This document shows positions 32,412 through 35,001 of a stretch of 35,001 nt of DNA, in pieces. The first letter of the stretch is position 1. Each line of letters starts with the position of its first letter. A program made the position numbers and the translations under genes. The stretch covers positions 1-35,001 of the forward strand of contig CATNCE010000014.1 in assembly GCA_950097225.1 (NCBI GenBank). The letters run 5' to 3'. The notes beneath the pieces are model-generated. The model was not told the origin of the DNA and made no database searches. It saw only the letters and a program-made list of their open reading frames with translations. The DNA is from an uncultured Bacilli bacterium. Lineage in GTDB: Bacteria; Bacillota_I; Bacilli_A; RF39; UBA660.

Positions 32412-32440
32412 TTGCTTTTGAGTTTATTCTGTGCTATCAT
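32412..32440 (+). promoter_or_regulatory. Promoter of the 141-residue hypothetical
   Basis: TTGCTT, 17-base spacer, TATCAT with TG upstream (TGC-TATCAT), 28 bases before the start codon. Confidence 0.5.
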
Positions 32441-32467
32441 AAATTTATTTAGTAAAGGAGTGAAATT

Positions 32468-32893
32468 ATGTCGATAAATCCAAATTATATGGCATCAGCA
32501 ACTATAGAATATGGTTCTAGAGTTTTGCCAAGGGTGTCGCCAAAGGAAATTGAGTTAAGAAATGCTTATATCAGTGATATTAAAGAGAGATTTGAAAAAA
32601 TTGCTTGTGAACTTGATGACGAACAATTTAAAAAGACTCTTGATGAGATGTATTTGGTAAGGGGGTATGTAACGAAGTTAAGAGAACAACTAAGCGTTCT
32701 ATCTGGTGAATATGAGGAAGTTAATGAAACTGAACATTTTATTCGTCATGCTCTTAAAAATATTGATGCAGATGATACCATGATTCAATTAGGTGCAATT
32801 GGAGAAACTACAGATATTGGAATTTTAGAATTAGAAAAATTAATTTCTGAAGACAGCGATTGCCAAGAAAAGAGTCAATTACCTAGGAGATAA
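32468..32893 (+). CDS. Hypothetical helical protein
   Basis: 141 residues, no membrane helix. AAAGGAGTG lies 6 bases before ATG 32468. After an N-terminal segment without structure (SINPNYMASATIEYGSRVLP) the chain looks largely helical with many Glu and Lys (ISDIKERFEKIACELDDEQF) and ends in an acidic then basic tail. Family not recognised. It has its own promoter and terminator, so it is probably a real single-gene unit. Confidence 0.65.
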   Translation: MSINPNYMASATIEYGSRVLPRVSPKEIELRNAYISDIKERFEKIACELDDEQFKKTLDEMYLVRGYVTKLREQLSVLSGEYEEVNETEHFIRHALKNIDADDTMIQLGAIGETTDIGILELEKLISEDSDCQEKSQLPRR

Positions 32894-32920
32894 GCATTAT
32901 TAATTAATGATGCTTTTTTT
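32892..32920 (+). terminator. Terminator
   Basis: AAGCATTATT, short AT loop, AATGATGCTT and further T residues, directly after the stop of the hypothetical gene. Confidence 0.7.
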
Positions 32921-33216
32921 GTGATATAATTTTTGATAATATTTAATAAGTTGACTAATGTTAATCAAAAGGATTTTTAGAATAGTGCTAATGAAAGTAT
33001 AAAAGATTTTAATGAAATGATGAATAATAAGGATATGCTTAAAATACCTATATTATAAAATATTATGTTAAAAATTTTGAAAATAGTTTGATAGAATTAT
33101 AATTTAAATTTTTATTTTTGTGAACTTCCATGATGAAGATGGTTTGTTAAAATGCATTGCTTGAAGCAACGGATAATTTATAATAGAATTAATTTGTTGA
33201 AAGGAGAAAGTTTAAA
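32921..33216. other. Gap without a recognised gene
   Basis: AT-rich. A short open stretch near 32983-33057 reads SANESIKDFNEMMNNKDMLK and six more residues before TAA, which could be the end of a lost gene, but it has no start or ribosome site. The last part (33198-33209) is the AAAGGAG ribosome site of the next gene. Nothing else seen. Confidence 0.3.
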
Positions 33217-33732
33217 ATGTTAAAAGATAATTTGATAGTATTAAGAAAGAATGCTGGGCTTTCGCAGGAGGAATTAAGCGTTAAATTAAATGTTGTTAGG
33301 CAGACTATTTCAAAATGGGAATCGGGGCTATCTGTTCCAGATGCTGAAATGCTTTTGTCTATATCAGAAGTTTTTGAAATACCTGTTAGTACCATCTTGG
33401 GTGAAAATATTGAAGAAAAGGAAAATAATGATATAAAGGAAATAGCACAAAAATTGGAAGTTATTAATGAACTACTATCTAAGAGTAAAAAGCAGAAAAG
33501 AAAAAGAATAATTTGTTTTTTAATAATTATAGATATTTGTTTTATATTGCTTTTTATATTATTGAGTATACTGAAAAGTCCATATCAATTGTGGGATTAT
33601 AGTGATCCTGAGTGGTCTATTATTGGGACATTATGGCATTCGTTTGAATGGATATTTTTTAAAGTGGCTCCGATTGTAGTTGTAGTAGTTACTTTTATAT
33701 TAGGTATATTTTTTATAAAACGAAATAGATAA
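33217..33732 (+). CDS. XRE-family regulator with two membrane helices
   Basis: 171 residues. HTH_3 domain at about 5-45 (LIVLRKNAGLSQEELSVKLN, then VVRQTISKWESGLSVPDAEM), a Lys/Arg-rich linker (SKKQKRKR, about 91-98), one hydrophobic hairpin or helix (IICFLIIIDICFILLFILLS, about 99-118), a Trp-rich loop (YQLWDYSDPEWS) and a second helix near 148-168. Such membrane-tethered XRE proteins are common in Firmicutes. AAAGGAGAAAG precedes ATG 33217. It is followed by small membrane protein genes that may be in the same unit. Confidence 0.85.
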   Translation: MLKDNLIVLRKNAGLSQEELSVKLNVVRQTISKWESGLSVPDAEMLLSISEVFEIPVSTILGENIEEKENNDIKEIAQKLEVINELLSKSKKQKRKRIICFLIIIDICFILLFILLSILKSPYQLWDYSDPEWSIIGTLWHSFEWIFFKVAPIVVVVVTFILGIFFIKRNR

Positions 33733-33742
33733 TAGCGTTAGA

Positions 33743-33937
33743 ATGATATTTAAGGAATATAAAATAACTAACTATACTTTATTGTGTCTGTTTGTCATTT
33801 TCTTAAGTGTTTGTTTTATTAGTAGTTCATTTATTTTGGGAAAAATATTTGGACTTTTATTAGTAATAATATTTTTTGTTATTGGAGGATATTTATGGAC
33901 AAGAATATCTAAAAGTTATAATTTATTTAACTTTTGA
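33743..33937 (+). CDS. Small two-helix membrane protein
   Basis: 64 residues with hydrophobic helices at about 10-29 and 32-52 and a basic tail. The start is only 10 bases after the XRE gene, but the ribosome site is weak, so expression would depend on coupling. Unrecognised; it may be a fragment of a larger membrane protein. Confidence 0.45.
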   Translation: MIFKEYKITNYTLLCLFVIFLSVCFISSSFILGKIFGLLLVIIFFVIGGYLWTRISKSYNLFNF

Positions 33938-34067
33938 TTTGAATCTTAATGATGATAGAGATCTATAAGTTGCTGATAGAATTAAATATTTTCTAATAAA
34001 TATTATATGCCTGAATATAATTGGGTATGGATAGCGAAAAATATTTATGAAATAAGAAGATTAAGAT

Positions 34068-34393
34068 TTGAAGACTTTTTTGTGGATTGTTTTTATTTGT
34101 TTAGCACTAGTTAGTATGTATGGGGATCATGATGAAATAGAATATTTGAAAACGGGAGATTGGAAGTACAAAAGAGAGGCTAATTATATTTTTCGAATAG
34201 TTTTAATTATTACTTTGTTGGTATATCTTTATTTTTTTGTTCGTAATTATCATGCATATATGAATGCGTCACTATCCAAAAAAATTTGTATATAATAAAG
34301 TTATTTGGGAGCAGTTTATTAATTGTGGGAACAATATGCTTATTGCATTTTCAGTTTAAGGAAACTTCTTTTACTGGGGCGCCAGCTATATAG
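34068..34393 (+). pseudogene. Small membrane protein with a frame break in an A7 tract
   Basis: From TTG 34068 the frame encodes MKTFLWIVFICLALVSMYGD, a charged loop (WKYKREANYIFR) and a second helix (IVLIITLLVYLYFFV), ending at 34295 (75 residues). Adding one A to the run at 34278-34284 extends it through SLLIVGTICLLHFQF, a third helix, and FKETSFTGAPAI to TAG at 34391-34393 (108 residues). A terminator begins at the next base, which supports the longer form. No strong ribosome site precedes the TTG. Family not recognised. Confidence 0.5.
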
Positions 34394-34420
34394 AATTACT
34401 AAATTTTTAGTAATTTTTTT
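34394..34420 (+). terminator. Terminator
   Basis: AATTACTAAA, short T loop, TTTAGTAATT plus T residues: about 10 paired bases, immediately after the stop at 34393. Confidence 0.75.
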
Positions 34421-34440
34421 ATGCATTTATATACATTTGT

Positions 34441-34469
34441 TTGCACAAACATTTGTTTTATATTATAAT
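34441..34469 (+). promoter_or_regulatory. Promoter of the radical SAM gene
   Basis: TTGCAC at 34441, 17-base spacer, TATAAT at 34464. The -35 lies inside an inverted repeat GTTTG-CA-CAAAC, flanked by CATTTG on both sides, which looks like an operator. Confidence 0.65.
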
Positions 34470-34485
34470 ATAGTTGGTGATGCCT

Positions 34486-35001
34486 ATGGATTTACAAGAA
34501 AAGTTAAAGATATTAGCTGATAGTGCTAAATATGATGCTTCGTGTTCATCAAGTGGTAGTACGAGGAAGAATAGTAGGGATGGTATTGGTAATGCTGCTG
34601 CAGCTGGTATTTGTCATTCTTTTGCCTCTGATGGAAGATGTATATCGCTTCTTAAGATACTTTTAACGAATGTCTGTATTTATGATTGTAAGTATTGTTT
34701 GAATCGGAAGAGCAATAATATTAGAAGAGCTATTTTTACGCCAGAAGAAGTATGTGAAATAACTATTAATTTTTATAGGAGAAATTATATTGAGGGTTTG
34801 TTTTTAAGTTCGGGTATTGTTAAAAGTCCGGATTATACGATGGAGTTATTGATTAGGACGGTAGAGTTATTAAGAACTAAACATCATTTTAATGGATATA
34901 TCCATGCTAAAGCTATTACTGGAGCTAGCGATGTTTTACTTAAAAGACTTGGGTTATTAGTTGATAGACTTAGTGCTAATGTGGAATTGCCAACCGAGAA
35001 T
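34486..35001 (+). CDS. Radical SAM protein, DNA modification/repair type (partial)
   Basis: 172 residues before the window edge. Start ATG 34486 behind GGTGA; ATG 34480 is in frame but has no ribosome site. The first part (MDLQEKLKILADSAKYDASC, then GICHSFASDGRCISLLKILL) and the cluster motif NVCIYDCKYCLNR (CxxxCxxC, three Cys binding the 4Fe-4S cluster) match the putative DNA modification/repair radical SAM family (COG4277), which usually lies beside a uracil-DNA-glycosylase-like gene. GLFLSSGIVKSPDYTMELLI and YIHAKAI are further family segments. The biochemical reaction of the family is not known to me. Confidence 0.85.
   Translation, partial: MDLQEKLKILADSAKYDASCSSSGSTRKNSRDGIGNAAAAGICHSFASDGRCISLLKILLTNVCIYDCKYCLNRKSNNIRRAIFTPEEVCEITINFYRRNYIEGLFLSSGIVKSPDYTMELLIRTVELLRTKHHFNGYIHAKAITGASDVLLKRLGLLVDRLSANVELPTEN

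Noticed and set aside
1..35001. CRISPR array, transposase or phage integrase
   Set aside because: No regularly spaced repeats, DDE/HUH transposase or tyrosine/serine recombinase motifs were seen on either strand.

Overview
The window is AT-rich DNA (roughly 30% GC by eye) from a low-GC Gram-positive bacterium. Typical Firmicutes features are the gene order secG-rnr-smpB, then csp, long-form hpf and secA, strong AGGAGG-type ribosome sites, a T-box leader, a YfhO protein and a FemABX ligase. TGG encodes Trp, TGA occurs as a stop (for example at the sigma/anti-sigma overlap near 11984) and conserved genes carry no in-frame TGA, so I read it with the standard bacterial code. An uncultured gut Bacilli lineage near Erysipelotrichales/RF39 would fit, but that is inference.

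Layout. 1-704: a small minus-strand transcription unit for a 30-residue hydrophobic peptide, beside a truncated YdcF-like gene. 735-6103: a plus-strand envelope/redox block (trxB, membrane thioredoxin-like protein, PH-like protein, anchored protein, LysM protein, large membrane protein). 6104-12502: a low-coding region built around an ECF sigma / membrane anti-sigma / exported protein cassette. One complete copy lies on the minus strand (10157-12448). One plus-strand copy has intact sigma and anti-sigma but a decayed third gene (7361-9124). A third copy is reduced to its promoter and the last part of the anti-sigma gene (9703-9958). All three keep the same promoter-like element. tRNA-Cys lies between them.

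12525-20668: NUDIX hydrolase, diacylglycerol kinase-like lipid kinase, YfhO, a broken small gene, typA/bipA, a small hypothetical and a FemABX peptidoglycan-bridge ligase. 20806-27853: translation, RNA-quality and secretion core (secG, rnr, smpB, tandemly duplicated csp, hpf, secA). 27854-30507: a Met-specific T-box and a methionyl-tRNA synthetase with different codon use, flanked by near-identical 26-bp repeats and followed by a second SecA-like zinc tail. 30508-34420: accessory genes: an HExxH protein, an HNH-nuclease scar, two XRE regulators and small membrane proteins. 34441 to the end: start of a radical SAM protein of the DNA modification/repair type, cut by the window edge.

Most notable are the ECF cassette family with its shared promoter; the 30-residue peptide, whose mRNA 5' end can pair with its 3' terminator as in type I toxin mRNAs; the repeat-flanked T-box/metG unit; the tandem TTCGACA boxes before both csp copies; and three genes whose reading frames are each restored by adding one base to a homopolymer run.
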